Assembly: GCF_024868665.1 (NCBI RefSeq)
Contig: NC_079898.1
Location: forward strand, 20,583,948 to 20,647,947
Direction: 5' to 3'
Length of the DNA stretch: 64,000 bases
DNA from: Triplophysa rosa
Taxonomy: Eukaryota > Chordata > Actinopteri > Cypriniformes > Nemacheilidae
Below the pieces are notes generated by a model. The model saw only the letters and a list, made by a program, of their open reading frames with translations. It was not told the DNA's origin and ran no database searches. Shown here piece by piece: positions 1 through 13,300 of this stretch. Position numbers and translations under genes: made by a program. Each line of letters starts with the position of its first letter. Within the stretch, counting starts at the first letter, position 1.

Positions 1-1037
1 TGGTCAATAAAATGCAACAAAATGTAACGTTTAAAACATTCAAATGCTGTTTATACACGTTCAGATCAAATCATCCCCAATTACAGTTGGCGAGCTGTAA
101 CATGGGATCCTATCAATTCTAGGAGGTATGGAGACGAAGAAAGAGAGGGAGTGAGAGATTTAAGAAGCTGACAGTACACCTTTGTATCTAGAATTTGTTA
201 TGCAAGTTCTATGTGCTACACAAAAGTTAACATCCACGCTCAGCTTTGCACAAACAGTGTGCCAAAACAGTGCTGAACCTACTGTACACGTTTATGTTGT
301 ATACAGCTCTAAAGTCTGCAAACACAAACACACACACAGTTCAAAGTTCAAAGGACAAATTTGTTCTTAAAGTTCATTTCAAATCCCCACAACATGACTG
401 TTAACATCTACCCCACTAATCGAATCAGATGAATTGCACAAAAAGACTTTTGTTCGCTTAAAAACACACTCGACCAGAAAAACACTGTGATTACTTACAT
501 TCGTATGGTAAATAAAGTTACTGATCATTGCAGAAAGAACACACAAAGCAACTGTGTGAATAATAAGCAATGTTTCTGTTTAGTGCAATCTAAACCCCTA
601 CTAATAAACACACAGATTTGGCAAAACATCAAGAACTAAATATGTTTAAAAATAACTCTTGTTGAACATAATTTAATAATGGACAGTGGTTCCACACGTT
701 AAGTTTTCTTAGCATAACTTTCAATATCGAATGTGAAAGGAACTTCAAGATCAAGATCGTGTTCAATTAAACGCCAATGTCCTCAGCCCAAGCAAATATT
801 TATATTTTTAGCACAATGACAACATGCATGACCACCGATAAGAACACGTTTAAACACCAACAAGAACACGTTTAAACACCAACATAATAAAGCAACAAAA
901 AAAAACATAAGCGGTGGGTTAAAGTGATTTTACAATGGTACGTGCTGTCACAACGCCACATTCTAAAACTAAACCGGACTGACACCCTTACATTTTATAT
1001 GTATTGTGTGTTTTCATGTGGGGGTTTAATAGCTCAC
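1..1037. other. Left-edge non-coding DNA, probable intron 1 of the minus-strand gene
   Basis: AT-rich sequence without recognisable exons. If the 1038-1133 exon is real, this is the start of its first intron. The only structure seen is a perfect two-copy tandem repeat at 840-883. Confidence 0.4.
840..883 (+). repeat. Perfect 22-bp tandem duplication
   Basis: The 22-bp unit beginning AAGAACACGTTTAAACACC occurs twice back to back with no mismatch (840-861 and 862-883). Two identical copies suggest a recent replication slip. Confidence 0.9.
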
Positions 1038-1133
1038 CAAGACGACTAGATATGATTTGTGTCGGTCGTTGGTTTCATCCAGAGCTTTTCTCATTACATC
1101 CACAAGTCTGTCAGGCGTCCCGGGCGCCGCCAT
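1038..1133 (-). CDS. First coding exon of an unrecognised gene (partial, runs off left edge)
   Basis: On the minus strand an ATG (complement of 1131-1133) opens a 32-codon frame that begins MAAPGTPDRLVDVMRKALDE and ends at a GTGAGC donor (complement 1032-1037). Three in-frame codons later the intron would stop it with TAA. The start lies inside AAGATGGCGGC (complement 1126-1136), the classic YY1 element that often overlaps the start codon of housekeeping genes. The peptide is charged and helix-like, and I do not recognise the family. The exon ends in phase 0. The gene would be transcribed leftwards, divergent from jag1 18 kb away, and its remaining exons are outside the window. The combination of YY1 start, good donor and open frame makes a real first exon likely, but a chance match cannot be excluded. 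Confidence 0.6.
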
Positions 1134-1136
1134 CTT
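1126..1136 (-). promoter_or_regulatory. YY1-type initiator/start element
   Basis: The minus strand reads AAGATGGCGGC, a full match to the YY1 consensus AANATGGCGGC, overlapping the proposed ATG. In vertebrates this element near a start codon marks the core promoter of constitutively expressed genes. The surrounding 1105-1160 is locally GC-rich in an otherwise AT-rich setting. Confidence 0.55.
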
Positions 1137-4100
1137 TGATAATTCCGGGGTCAGTGGCTACAGGTGTTTTTTAAAGGCGTTATCGCAAAAAACCAAGGTG
1201 TTTTTCCTCTTTCGGTTTTTTGACGTTTTATTTGCTTACATGTGGTTATTAAGACATTTTGTAAGACGTTATATAAACAGGACAATTCAAGTAACACAGT
1301 TGTCCACCTTGAATTTTGTTAGATGATCTGGAATCCTTGATTGTAATTGGTCAATTCAGGGCGAAGTTAAAGGGATAGTTCACCCACAAAACCTCACATA
1401 TTTCACACATCATATTACATATTTCGAAGGACTAAATAAATAATAAGTGCATTTACAACTATCAAAACATTGATGTACAATAGACAACATACTACATTAA
1501 AGCTAATGGGATGGAATGTTTTTAACAGGATGATCTAATGTCAATTATTATTTTCTCTTATTTTAAAATTTTTAATTAAAAAATTCTGAACTAATTTATG
1601 TAAATTCAGTTCTTAATTTGTCTTGTAGCCTTGGGGAATTATGTAAACATTTGTTATTTGAAATAAGTAGTATAATTAGTATAATTCATTTATTTTTAAA
1701 TTTATTAAAAAATATAAAAAGCGGTTATTTTATTTAAACAGATATGCATTAACAATTTTAATATACAGTATTTGAGGCGAGTCAAAAAAGTAAGTAACCT
1801 ATTTTTTCTGTGTATTACCACAGAAACACAGAGGAATGAAGATCCAGCCAAGGAAGTGACACTAAAGGGTCGACTTTATGCTTCAGATTTAATGGAACTC
1901 CACCAATTACCCCAGAGCACTCAGCCTGATCCTCCTTTAGGTTCACCATCCATTACATTAAACTGCAGCACTATCCCCCTTTCCTCTTTAATAATGAGGT
2001 TTGTTAATGATTCCTTTCCTTTCGGTTATTAGTTTAGTAACAATCTCCACACAGAGAAGAGTTCTGATAAAGAATGTTTGTTCAAGAGTACTACAGTCTT
2101 TTTTTGTCAAGAGTGCTGGTGGTTAGTGGCTTGATCTAATTCCATTTCGTTTCTTAACTCTGGCATTTTGGATGCAAACAACTTTGCATTATCAGTCATA
2201 ACAATTTCAGTGATAATGATGTTTTAAAACCACAAAAGTAGCTGAAAATGTCCTGAGCATTTTTAGAAAAGTTTTAATTGTGCACTTTCAATGTGCTTAT
2301 ACCTAGCAGAATCATGCAGAAGCCAGATCCTAAAATTCATTCCAGTAAGTCTGAATGCCACAAAATTCAAAATGTGAACATTTCAGCTGTTCTAATGCTG
2401 CAATGCTATGTAAGTCTCAAAGCATCATATTGCACAGTCCCATTAAGTGAACTCTGTGCCCTATACCCTGCATACTGTCTTTAGTCTCCATTTTGATATA
2501 AATGGGAATATTCCAGTTTGCAGTCCAAAAACTCTTTCACAGTATGAAAGCCCAACCCAGTACCAGTCAAATTCTGTAAGTTTGTAAGGCCTGCTTCAAG
2601 GCTTTTCATGCACTCCACCTACTCCCATGATGCATTACTCAGCGGGACTTCCCCTACTGATCAGAAAATGAGGAAAAGAAGGGGAAAAAATCTGAAGGAT
2701 GAGGCTCTGTCTGGTTGTGTCGCGTCTGCAGACACCAGAACAAGGGAAACACTGTTGTAGCACTATTACTGAAGTAGGATTTGTTTTTTTGTTTGTGTGA
2801 GGGACATAGGTTAATGGCCCATCTGTCATAGAAAAAGAATGGACTGATTAAACAGCTTCGGTATTCAAATGTATTTTCATGCCCAAGTACATGTTTACTA
2901 TTTATATGGTCAACCACATTTAAATGACAGGTTCAAACTGCCAGAATGTTGCGGTAATGCAAATTATTTCGAGCAATTCCCAAAAGACCACACCAGGAAA
3001 ATAAAAATGATTTGGAAACAATCAGCGAAATCGTTTTATTGATTCAACCATCGCTTGGAAGATCCCCTATAATCCTAAATGATAAATAAATAAATACTAT
3101 AGATGGTTGAACAAATCACTAGAGCATGTATTGTATGTCTTCAGCCCTGTACATGTGTGAAAGCAGTAATCTGGATGTAATTTACATAGCAATCTACTAA
3201 TATTTTGATTTTAAGATATTATCAGAATGGAGTATCATGATAGATTATTTCTATTTTAAGGGCGGTCACTTAATTAAAAACAATAAATCCTGTTTGTGAT
3301 GTTAACATGCTTTAATGTGGGTTTTTATGACAGATCTTAAATTAGCAGAAGTTCACCTCCAAATATATTTTATAAACGTATACTCATCTACTGAATAATA
3401 AAGCCGTTGTATGCACCCTGCAGCAGTGCATCGCTTTCCAACAATAAAATGACACCATAAAATGATTGTTAAATGTTCTATGTGGATTTTAAATTAATTA
3501 TAAGTTAATTCACATTGCAAGTATTTAAAAATATGAGTATTTTATGTGCAGATTTAATGCCAAATAAATACATTAACTGCCCAAAATTTTGTGGCATTTA
3601 TCCTTAAACGTTACAACTACACTTTTTACATAGACCTATAGTTATTGACAGAAATTGCATTTACTTGCATTTACATTGATAGCATTACATTTGTCGATAA
3701 AAAACGACACAACATAGTGATCCAAACATTTAATAAAGAGGTGTTGCGTGTGTTTGTCAGGTCCCTGCTCTCTCACGCATGAAACCCTGCTGTATTTGAA
3801 GTCTTTAGTTGTTTAATCCAAACAGTGCTGTTATGATTCCCTGTTAGTCTCCTTCAGCCTTCTGTGATTTGCGTTTGGTGGTTAAATGACTGCAACGGAG
3901 CTGTGTGTGAGGAGAAAAAGTGAAAGGCTGTCGTTCACCAGCCATTGCTTTCTCAGATCTTTTGAAGATGATGTTTAGAATATTTCTTCTTATGTCGCTG
4001 ATAATGTATGTGCGTAAAAATCTTATTTTTAACCGTTTAGGTTTCACAGGGAGCAACGTCCCATTGTAAATACATATAACCAGAACCTAGTGAGCCATAC

Positions 4101-4502
4101 GATTTCAAGCCGGAAGTACGTCACAAGGCTACGTGCAAGTAGTCCATAATCCGACTTAAATGAAAATGCCACATTCTTTACATGAAGCACTGCATTTATA
4201 CAAACATATGCTTCATCACTAATATTTGTGGCCACGCACTTGCGATACGGAGAGGACTGCACATGAATACAAATGATGCTTTGGCTCAACACTGACATAT
4301 TTCTTTCATAAAATAAATATGAACTAATGCACCAGAACTGTCTCTTAAAATAAACAACGCCATATATTTCCCTGTTGCGCAAAAGACATCAGCTGTGAAA
4401 ACAGCCGTCCACCTAAAAAGACACACCAATGAGGCGTTCATCTCCAGCATTCCCACAAACAACGCTGCGGACCCCACCTTACAGAGCCGGCCCCTTGTTC
4501 AT
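1134..4502. other. Gene-free AT-rich interval
   Basis: No convincing exon on either strand. A 30-bp end fragment of the TTAAAGGGATAGTTCACCC repeat lies at about 1368-1397. At 4108-4125 an ETS-like CCGGAAGT runs directly into ACGTCAC (half CRE), but no first exon could be attached to it. The rest is AT-rich without features I can name. Confidence 0.5.
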
Positions 4503-4750
4503 TTAAAGAGATCAAAAATGAAAAAATGAAATGAAAATGAAAAATGTTTACCCAAAAATGAAAATTCTGTCATCAACACCAATGAAAGTCAATGGGTATC
4601 GCCATGTTTCCATGTTACCAATACTCTTCAAATACTAATATATATTTTTTGTGTGTTCTGCAGAAGAAATAAAGTCATGCAGGTTTGAAATGACAAGAGA
4701 GTGAGTGAATGAAGACAGAATTTTCATTTTTGGGTGAATTGTCCCTTTAA
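4503..4750. mobile_element. Palindromic MITE copy 1
   Basis: Starts TTAAAGAGAT and ends GGTGAATTGTCCCTTTAA. The right arm contains the characteristic GACAGAATTTTCATTTTTGGG and the left arm its reverse complement (AAAATGAAAATTCTGTCATC). This is a non-autonomous DNA transposon with long terminal inverted repeats and no coding capacity; several more copies lie in this window. Confidence 0.85.
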
Positions 4751-4848
4751 CTCAAGACATAAAGAAGCTGTGAAGAAATTCTGCAACAAATACTACTGAA
4801 TGAGGTAAAAGAGAATGTACTCCAGTGGATTATGAGTAACAAGTCTGT

Positions 4849-4850
4849 GA

Positions 4851-4949
<99 letters not shown>
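4849..4949. repeat. (GAAA)n tetranucleotide microsatellite
   Basis: About 25 uninterrupted GAAA units. On the minus strand this gives three overlapping phantom reading frames rich in F, L and S that are not genes. Likely length-polymorphic. Confidence 0.98.
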
Positions 4950-4950
4950 C

Positions 4951-7233
4951 CACTCGAAGATCTGCCAGTGAAAACTGGTGACATTTGTCTGAGTAGGCCG
5001 TTGTCTTTCTCCAGACTTTACATACTCTATTTCCACGCAGATACCCTGCGGGGGAAGCTGAGATCAGGGGCCTCGCTTTCCCCTTTTCTTTCTCGCTCTC
5101 GCTGCCTCAAACACATGTTCAGAACCTACGCCTGCCATACAGAGCCCCAGGGATCCATGCAGTGGACTCCAGGGGAAAGAAAGGCTGCATGTGCCCCACA
5201 AGGGGCCAAAGGTTCAGGGGCCAGACAGAGAGCCCTGGAGCCCGTCATTGTAGCCCAGACTGTGGGGGTGTTCATTCACATGTAGAGTACTGCAGAGGCC
5301 AACTGTCAATCAAGAGAATCTGTCAGATCTGAAGCTCAAAAGCGTCATGGTTTTTCATAGGCTGCCCTTGTTTAATACATTTTTAATATAATTAATAACA
5401 TGTGCTGATTGATTGATACGTTTCTGACAGTGAGAACATATGTGAACAGATCAGCAGGTGTGGTTTGGTGTTGCCTGTTATAGTATAGGGGTCAAGAGGC
5501 AATAACAAATGCATTAATTTTAAAAACTATTGTGATGAATGAGCATCCCTATTAACAAATTGACAGGAAACATTCATACTTGTGTGCACAAAAACACACA
5601 TCAACACTTCTGTTCTAGCAGGATGTAGCTTTTGGACAACTGTCAGTCAAGTCCAAAGAGAATAGGGTCATAGGGTGATAACAGCGGTGGGGAGTTTACA
5701 CACACACACAACCAGCAAGTGCACTACCCCAAAGCTTTGTCAAATAAATGATACCAGTCTCATTTCAATCATCAAAGCTATGGGGTTTAGGGTCTTTCAC
5801 TCCGTACGTCAATCAACGCCACTCACGGTTGCTCGGACCCCGAAACACTATCCACAGGCGCACATGCAAACACAGACGCACATACACCTCAGTGGCTCTG
5901 TTCTGTAGCTTCAGTGGTTTGCCTCCCATTCTTTCAGTTCACAAAAGATTCCTTCATGTGCCACAGTGACAATGGCCTTCAGATCAACAGAGCGTAATGA
6001 TTGCTGTCCAACGAGAGCCAGTTCAGGATTAATTGAGGCAGAATTAATTTGGGGAATTTCTGAGTTCTCTGAAAGGAGAAGATGTGACAAAGCGCGGTTA
6101 GATTTCAGGTAGCCAGGGTCACGAGTCTTCAAAACCCTTTTTTTATGAAAAATATTTTAGTTACGATTTCAAATAATGTTTCATTAGGACTGCTGGGTTG
6201 TTTTTTTTATCACGGCCTCAAACGCAGCAGTCAAAATACAACAACTTGAGGTAAACGTCTCAGGCTAAAACGGGATTTTATAGCAACATAGAACGAGTCT
6301 TGCAGACCTCTTCGGTCTTAATAGCTCACGTCACAGTTCCCATCCCAGTGTGTTATTAAAAAGCAAGCATGATTATATGAGCAATTCAACTAATTACTTA
6401 ATCTTGCGGGTTTCATTTGTAAGCAGCCTCCATATGAGGTAATGTTTATATTAATCTGAAGATTAAAGCTTTCGTTTAAATATAAAATGACTTAAGTGTT
6501 AGATAAATATTGTTTTTTTTTCCAAAGCTTGAAGGGAAAGTATTTGACTGACCAGCAGTCGTACTTTTTGACTGCATATGATGTCAGACTCATTTTATGA
6601 TCATACACCACACGCATATAGTATACATACCCACTCATGGAGCAAAATTTAACAAACAGCTACTAAAGTTCTGATTAAATTACAATAACATTATCGAGGG
6701 AGAAGGAAAGGGAACAGAATTCCCTGCGGACAAGCCCCTGTCTGCTTCACCAACACAGAAAATAAAATAAGAAAATACAATTTTCTCAATCCATCTTTGC
6801 ATTAAAAGCAAATCATGTTGGGACTGTTCGCATCTTCCCTCAGCATTGATTCAAACTCCCCGTGACTGGCCAGCATAACTTTTTATTTCAGTGAATGTCA
6901 ACTGAGGAACGAATAGACAGACGTCTCTGTAGTGCCCGCATGCAATGCCTGGAGAGATTTTACCATGAAGTGCAAGTTCTAATACCATATATGCACTTTC
7001 TCGTGCTCTGGTGGCATGATAAGATTTGATCTAGGCCCCAGCATGAGGAACAAGATTTTGACTATACCTTTATATACAATGAAGTCTCATACTTCTCAGT
7101 GTGTCCTCATTAGAAACCTCACAGTATCAGAAAATGTCTCAAACTGTGCTCAGGCACTAAAACATGCAGTCAAAAGGTAAACAAACAAAGGATTTCTCAT
7201 AAAAATCTCATGAAAATAGTCTCCCAGTTGATA
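4951..7233. other. Gene-free upstream interval
   Basis: Contains a short (CA)n run near 5696-5710 and no supported exon. The open frames here lack splice sites or recognisable motifs. Confidence 0.5.
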
Positions 7234-7449
7234 TTAAAGGGATAGTTCACCCCAAAATGAAAATTCTGTCATGAATTACTCACTCTCTATGGTAGTTAAT
7301 GGGGTCTAAAAACTGTTTGGTTATAAGCATTCTTCCAAACATCTTTCTCTGTGCTCATTAGAACAAAGAAATGTATACAGATTTGGAATAACTCTAGGGT
7401 GAGTAAATGATGACAGAATTTTTTTTTGGGGGGGTGAACTATCCCTACT
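7234..7449. mobile_element. Palindromic MITE copy 2
   Basis: Begins TTAAAGGGATAGTTCACCCC with AAAATGAAAATTCTGTCATG, and ends with GGGTGAGTAAATGATGACAG and GGTGAACTATCCCT. Both terminal arms are well preserved, the middle is diverged, and there is no open frame. Confidence 0.9.
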
Positions 7450-10056
7450 AAATGAAACCTAAAAACTCAATGAAATCCAGGCATATGCATGTGACTTAGT
7501 CATCAAACATTTTATTTACCTCAATACAGTATTGAATAATTAATACCTCATGTCTTTTGTCAAGGACCTTTGACAAACAATCAAATAGCTATTTCTGCTC
7601 TGGGCCGTTGAGAATTTTTATCCGCATGCCAAGCTCTTCTAATAAGATCTTTACTCTGATCAGTCTGACAACAAGCCTTCCAGCTTTAAAGTAAATCGCA
7701 AGACAAAAGAAATTCCTTTTCCAGCTTCCTTTTCACACATTCACCTTGTGTACTTTTAACAGTAACCAGCTTCATTCTCTGCTGTTCTTGCTCCTTATCT
7801 CTCCCTCTTACACACACACGCAGCACTTTTATAGCATCAAGCATAAGGCTTCATGTTTCTCCGGATGCTGTGTTTCATATATATTTTTTACCCAACGTCC
7901 CTTAATATCAAGCCAAGTTGTAGGAGGAAAACAAAAACAGCCAAAATTCATCAGAAATTTTAGATCATATCTGAAACATTCAACGCGCCTTCAAAACATA
8001 ACTCATCAATGCTGATATTCACTTTCTCTTTGGAGTTTAAGAGACATTACAGGGTTAATATTTGTTTTGGAGCTTTATTGCTCTCCGATCAAATAACAGC
8101 TGATAGCCGATTTACGATAAAGTTTGTGAGATTCGCATAAATCTGCAAGCTCTTTACACCAACACATCTAATTGTTAAAGTGCGACAAAAACAGCATTTA
8201 AAGCAATGACTTCATGGGCGTGTAAAAGTGAGCCGTAAATCCAGGAGAGGGAAACGTCACCTAATAACATCTTGTGGCTCTGAATAAAACTCAACTCAAC
8301 TGAGTTGAATTTGTGGGTTTATTGAATCGAAGGGAAGAAAATAGCAGAATGATCAAGAATTGCTGGACATAAAGAACTGCATCACTCAGAACCAATGAGT
8401 AACGCTGTGCCTTTGAGTACAACAACGCAGACAGAAGTGGCCACAAATCATTCCTAAGGAATGACCCCCTCTGTGTTCTTTGCTTTACCTCATCCTATGC
8501 AACCTCAGCCTCTGGCCCTCCCTCTTCCCAAAACCACAAGTCTTATGAAGTGAAAGGATAGTTTAAAGTAAGTGTGCCACTTTTTTAAAGTTGTGTTTAT
8601 AAGTATTTCTATTATATTAAAATAATTGAAGGTTTTCTGAGTGCTAGTGTCAGCTTGCTACCGAATACAACCGCAAATGTTTTCCCGTGTTTTACTCGTA
8701 CTATGTTTCAATGTGTTTGTTTTAGCTGTCTGAGCAGTGGCCAGTGTAATTGGGGGTGCATATCTAAAATTTCTACCAGCGTTCCCAAGAGATCTGCACT
8801 TTTGTACCCACAAGAGTGGGTGTCCTTACAGACTTTGTGCCTAAAGATCAGCGATACTCCAAGCTTACGGTTTGGCTATAAAGACAACTGTCTAAATACA
8901 GATATAAATCACGTAGTGTTTCAGGAATAGAAATTGAAATTCTGTCGATTTACACAGTCTTGTTGTTCCAAACCCACATGTGAATGAAATTTGAGATTTA
9001 CATTGCTGTTAAGAAAAACAACCAATATTTCAGTCTGTTGACGACGTGTAGTATTTTGAGCTATGCATCTATGTTTGAAGCCCTTCAGATGTCATTTGAG
9101 CTACAGCCAAACAAAAAATGTCCATCTGTAATTCAACATAGAACAGAACTAGTACACAAACCATGTGCTGGTTGTCAGTAATGTCACCGCACACACATCA
9201 TTTATACCTAGCAGAACACCTTTTTAACTCTCTGTCTGGCAGGAAGGGCAGGCTCATCCGTTTAGCATTAAACACTTGTTGATACGCATCATGGAAGTGT
9301 GCACTTCCTGAACTCCAGCGAGAAGCCACCAAGTTCATTCTCTGGTGGATTCTGTTCCTCAGCCATCTATACAGAGCACAGTTTATTGTAATTTAATAAA
9401 TTGCTGGGGTTAAGAAAGAAAATACGAACTCAAAATTCTCATCACGAAAATGGGATAAGCACCATTTAACAAAATGACGGAATTAATATGTTGTAAATCA
9501 TTAGTATTTTAAGCTTGGCAGTTAGATGTTTCCACAGCTGACTTTACTGGTAATATTTGTCTCTTTTTAATGACAGTACAAATTTGCAGTTTGTAAAGTT
9601 AAGAAAACCGAATCAATCTGATTTCACCCTACTTCACCACTTTGCACGTTCCACAGAAGAAAGTAAAGGACAAAAAGAAATGTAAAGATGGAAAGAATAC
9701 ATGAAAACATATCATCTTACAACATTGCCTGTCCAGTACCACTTCAAGCTTTTGCTTTTATGTGTTCAAATAAGCCATGCGGATTGAAAAAGATTTTGTT
9801 TACTTTGAAACGAAATGGAATGTCTTCTTTAGATTTATGAATACTGACAGGGCCATTTGGAAACAATCATCAAAAGTGTCATGGAAAAACCGCTACGTCA
9901 TGGACTTCTAGAAGCTCCTCCGCTCTGCCAGCATCAATATTTTCACCCAGCATCACCGTGTCTGTCGTCTGACAACATGTTTAAGTTTCAAAGTGAGTCA
10001 CGTGCACTGTAAAAATCCTGTAAAAGTTAGACAAAGTTATTTTAAACCATTAACCG
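7450..10056. other. Gene-free interval with a possible regulatory block at about 8040-8300
   Basis: No supported exon. The stretch 8040-8300 is non-repetitive and of mixed composition, unlike the AT-rich flanks. It could be a conserved non-coding element, but this cannot be tested without alignment to other fish. Confidence 0.35.
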
Positions 10057-10342
10057 TTAAAGGCACAGTTCACTCGAAAATATAAATTCTGCCATCATTT
10101 CCCCTGATGTCGTTTACAACCTGTTTATGATTCCATTTCATCTATAGAAGACAAAAGAAGATTTTGAGAAATCTCTCAGTGGTTTTGTGTCCATACTATG
10201 GAAGTCAAAGGGGCCAATGTTGATTGGTTACCAACGCTTGTTTATGTTCTGCAAACGAAACGTAAGTCATACAGGTTTGGAATGGCATGAGGATGAGCAA
10301 ATGATGAAAAGAAATTAATTTATGGGTGAACTATCTATTCAA
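10057..10342. mobile_element. Palindromic MITE copy 3 (diverged)
   Basis: The left end TTAAAGGCACAGTTCACTC with ATAAATTCTGCCATCATTT and the right end TATGGGTGAACTATCTATTC match the arms of the other copies with several substitutions, so this is an older insertion. Confidence 0.8.
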
Positions 10343-13300
10343 ATACAGAGAAAAGTAACAAAAGAAAGTCAACTTTTGGGCCACTATAGTACAAGTGACC
10401 TAAAATTTTAAATGAACCACCACAGAAAACCCAACATTTTGCACCTTTTACTCCATGTGGCCAGCTTTAAAGACCCACAATTTAGTCACACTTTACCAAC
10501 ACTCTAGTAACAAAAACATTTTTTGGTGAACCAACCTGAAATTTTACTTTGTGGGTTTAGGTGTACCACATGCGGTTAAGGTGCAGTAACACACACCAAC
10601 TCGGTACAGTAGTAAAAGACCAGTGCAGTCAATTTGCTACTGCTGGCATTGCTTTATGTTCCACTAATATCACATAATAATGTATGCCCGACGAGATCTG
10701 GACAGATTTTTGGTTTGGTTCCATTCAACACACCGTACCTGGGGTTATTTTAAAATTATATAGCTTTATACATAAAATAATAAATAATGGCCTTGAAATA
10801 ATGTCACCTTTCGAAATAAAGGAGCAGCGTCAATTTACTTCAGTAGCTCCAATAAACTTTTATATACCTTAATGCTCTTCAGCATTGGCATGGTACAGTT
10901 AAATGCAATAAATAAAGCCATAATATTTTTAATAAAATGTCAAGCTGGCATTAATAAATACATAATGTCCTTGTTCTGATCTGGATCATTTCATTTGCTG
11001 CATGAACAATTTAATACGTTACCTCATAATCATCTCTACTTACACTTTAAGAGTGAATTCAGCATGTTCATGCACCCTTAACCAGTTATACATGCCACCA
11101 AGCTGCATTTCTTCACACAACTCAGGAGAAAGAGAAAGCGGGTTTGTTTGACAGTTCTCATGCTTCCCACCACTTGCTGCTAAATGCGGTGGGTCGTTGA
11201 GGGCAGGGCTGGGGGGCATCAAAACCAGCGAGCATTGTGTTCATCAACCAGGACTTTGAACACTGTGGATCCTCACCGAAATCCATAACTTCCTTCCAGC
11301 TTTACAGCAAAGACCTCCATGTTTAAACTGCGATCGCTGACAGTTTAAGAGTGTGTTTCCAAGTTAATTAGCTTCACATCTTTCATTGCGAGCAGGCCCA
11401 TTACTGTGTAAACATACTTGGGGGAAAGCACACAAACTGTATGAGGCAACATTTGCACAGGCACCATTCCCCTTCAGGCCCTGGGTGGATGTAAAATGGG
11501 GTCCTGACTCCAGAGAACTTCACAGACGCCGGCAATGAGATGCCAAGTTATTAACCTAACTTCAATTAAGTAATTAATGAAATTTTGGTCTAAAAATAAT
11601 GGCCAACAAATCCAATTGAGTAATGAAATTAAAGGTGTCATGGAGATGACATCTTGATAAAAGATAAAAGGACAAAAAAAAACCTAAAGAGAAATTGTGG
11701 CGGAAGTGCTCGATAAAAGCAGGAGGACAATCTAAACACCCTTTTCCTGAGGATGGGAAATGTGAATAATTAGCCTCACGAGGCCCGGCAAGTCATTTCC
11801 TGTTCAAGGAGGACACGGTTCCACCCCATTGAGAATCTGTCACATGGCACCCTGAGCTAGTGAAGTGGAACTCTCCCCAAAGTCTGCAGAATTCTCGTCT
11901 CAGGGGTCGGTGTGGGAGAGCCGGTGTTGTTTCTGTGCATGCAGAGAGATATGAGCGAGCGCTCCTAGCTTCCTCCGATCCTTTGCCTCTCCACATCAAT
12001 CATCTCCATTCCTCACATTGTGATCACAGTGCCAGCAGTTACACGCTTGTTTTCCTTCCTCTCTCCCTCTCACTTTTGTTTTTTCGCCTGTGGACGGTCT
12101 CTCTCTCACGCTAATGTGAGCGCAGACGGAGAGGATGCAGGGCAGCAGAGGTTTGACTGTAGCTGCGATGTGGGGTTCCCAAACAGCTGCACTAATGTGA
12201 CCGTTCACGGATAGCTTAAGCATGTACAGAGAAGGCATTTATGTCCATAAAGTGAGAGTACTCATCAGGATTTGAAATAGCCCACTTAGGCCTATCACTA
12301 AGGAAACACTGACCATCTGACATCACGTACTGTGACATATGAACTGAATTAAATGAAGTAGCAATGTTTCAAAGCAACAACATAAACCAACGTTACTGCG
12401 CATGTGCACTTTTGTGGCCTAACTTAACTTCTGGTCCACATCCACAAAGAATAAAGTCCCTGTAGATTACGTCTGAAAACAAGCAAATGAAATAACAGGT
12501 ATTAGCTAGCAAGTTAAAAGTATGTCTAGCCAGTATTATTTTGGGTTACCAGAAGAACCATTACTTGGCTAAACTTAAATGCAACGAAGTTACACGACTC
12601 ATCCAACAAATTGTTTATTAAAAATAATATGCAATAAAATTATTCAAATTGTTTATTTCATACGATTATTATACAAAAAAATATTAATAACATTAATATT
12701 ATTATGAATTAAATAAATAGTTATATTATTAGCCACTAGCCAGAAGTAGCTTATCAACAAACAACCAATCACACTCAGGGCCTATCATTAAATATTCAAT
12801 AAAAAAATGAATAGGCTACATCCACTTTGTCCATAAAAAAAATCATTTGACAAACAGGTTAAAAGAAAAAACAAAATCACAATTAATTAAAAAATATGAT
12901 AATGAAAATAATAATAAATTGCAATGAGTCTATATTGCAATATATATTTTAGCTGTATATATATACAGTATATTAGCTGTATACGTATGTACTGTGTATA
13001 TGACTTGTTCCTCTTTGTTAATGCTAATCATTGAGAGGAAACGTGACGCCAGTCTTTGGTATTAGTGTTATGAACATTATCTAGGGATGAAGTGCTCAGA
13101 CTCATGAGCAATACAAGTCACCTCTGCCCCCACTGTAACAGCTCATATGACAGGATCAAAACGCTGGATTATTGAGCATGTTCTTCCCTGACACTCAAAT
13201 TAGTAAATGCATTGACCTGCAAGCATTCTCTCATGACACAGACCTACAAACACATTCACTATCATCTCTAATCCAGATGCATCCCAAATGATAACAAACT

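Noticed and set aside
4747..5036. Three overlapping minus-strand ORFs rich in FLSF
   Set aside because: They are translations of the (GAAA)n microsatellite and its flanks, not genes.
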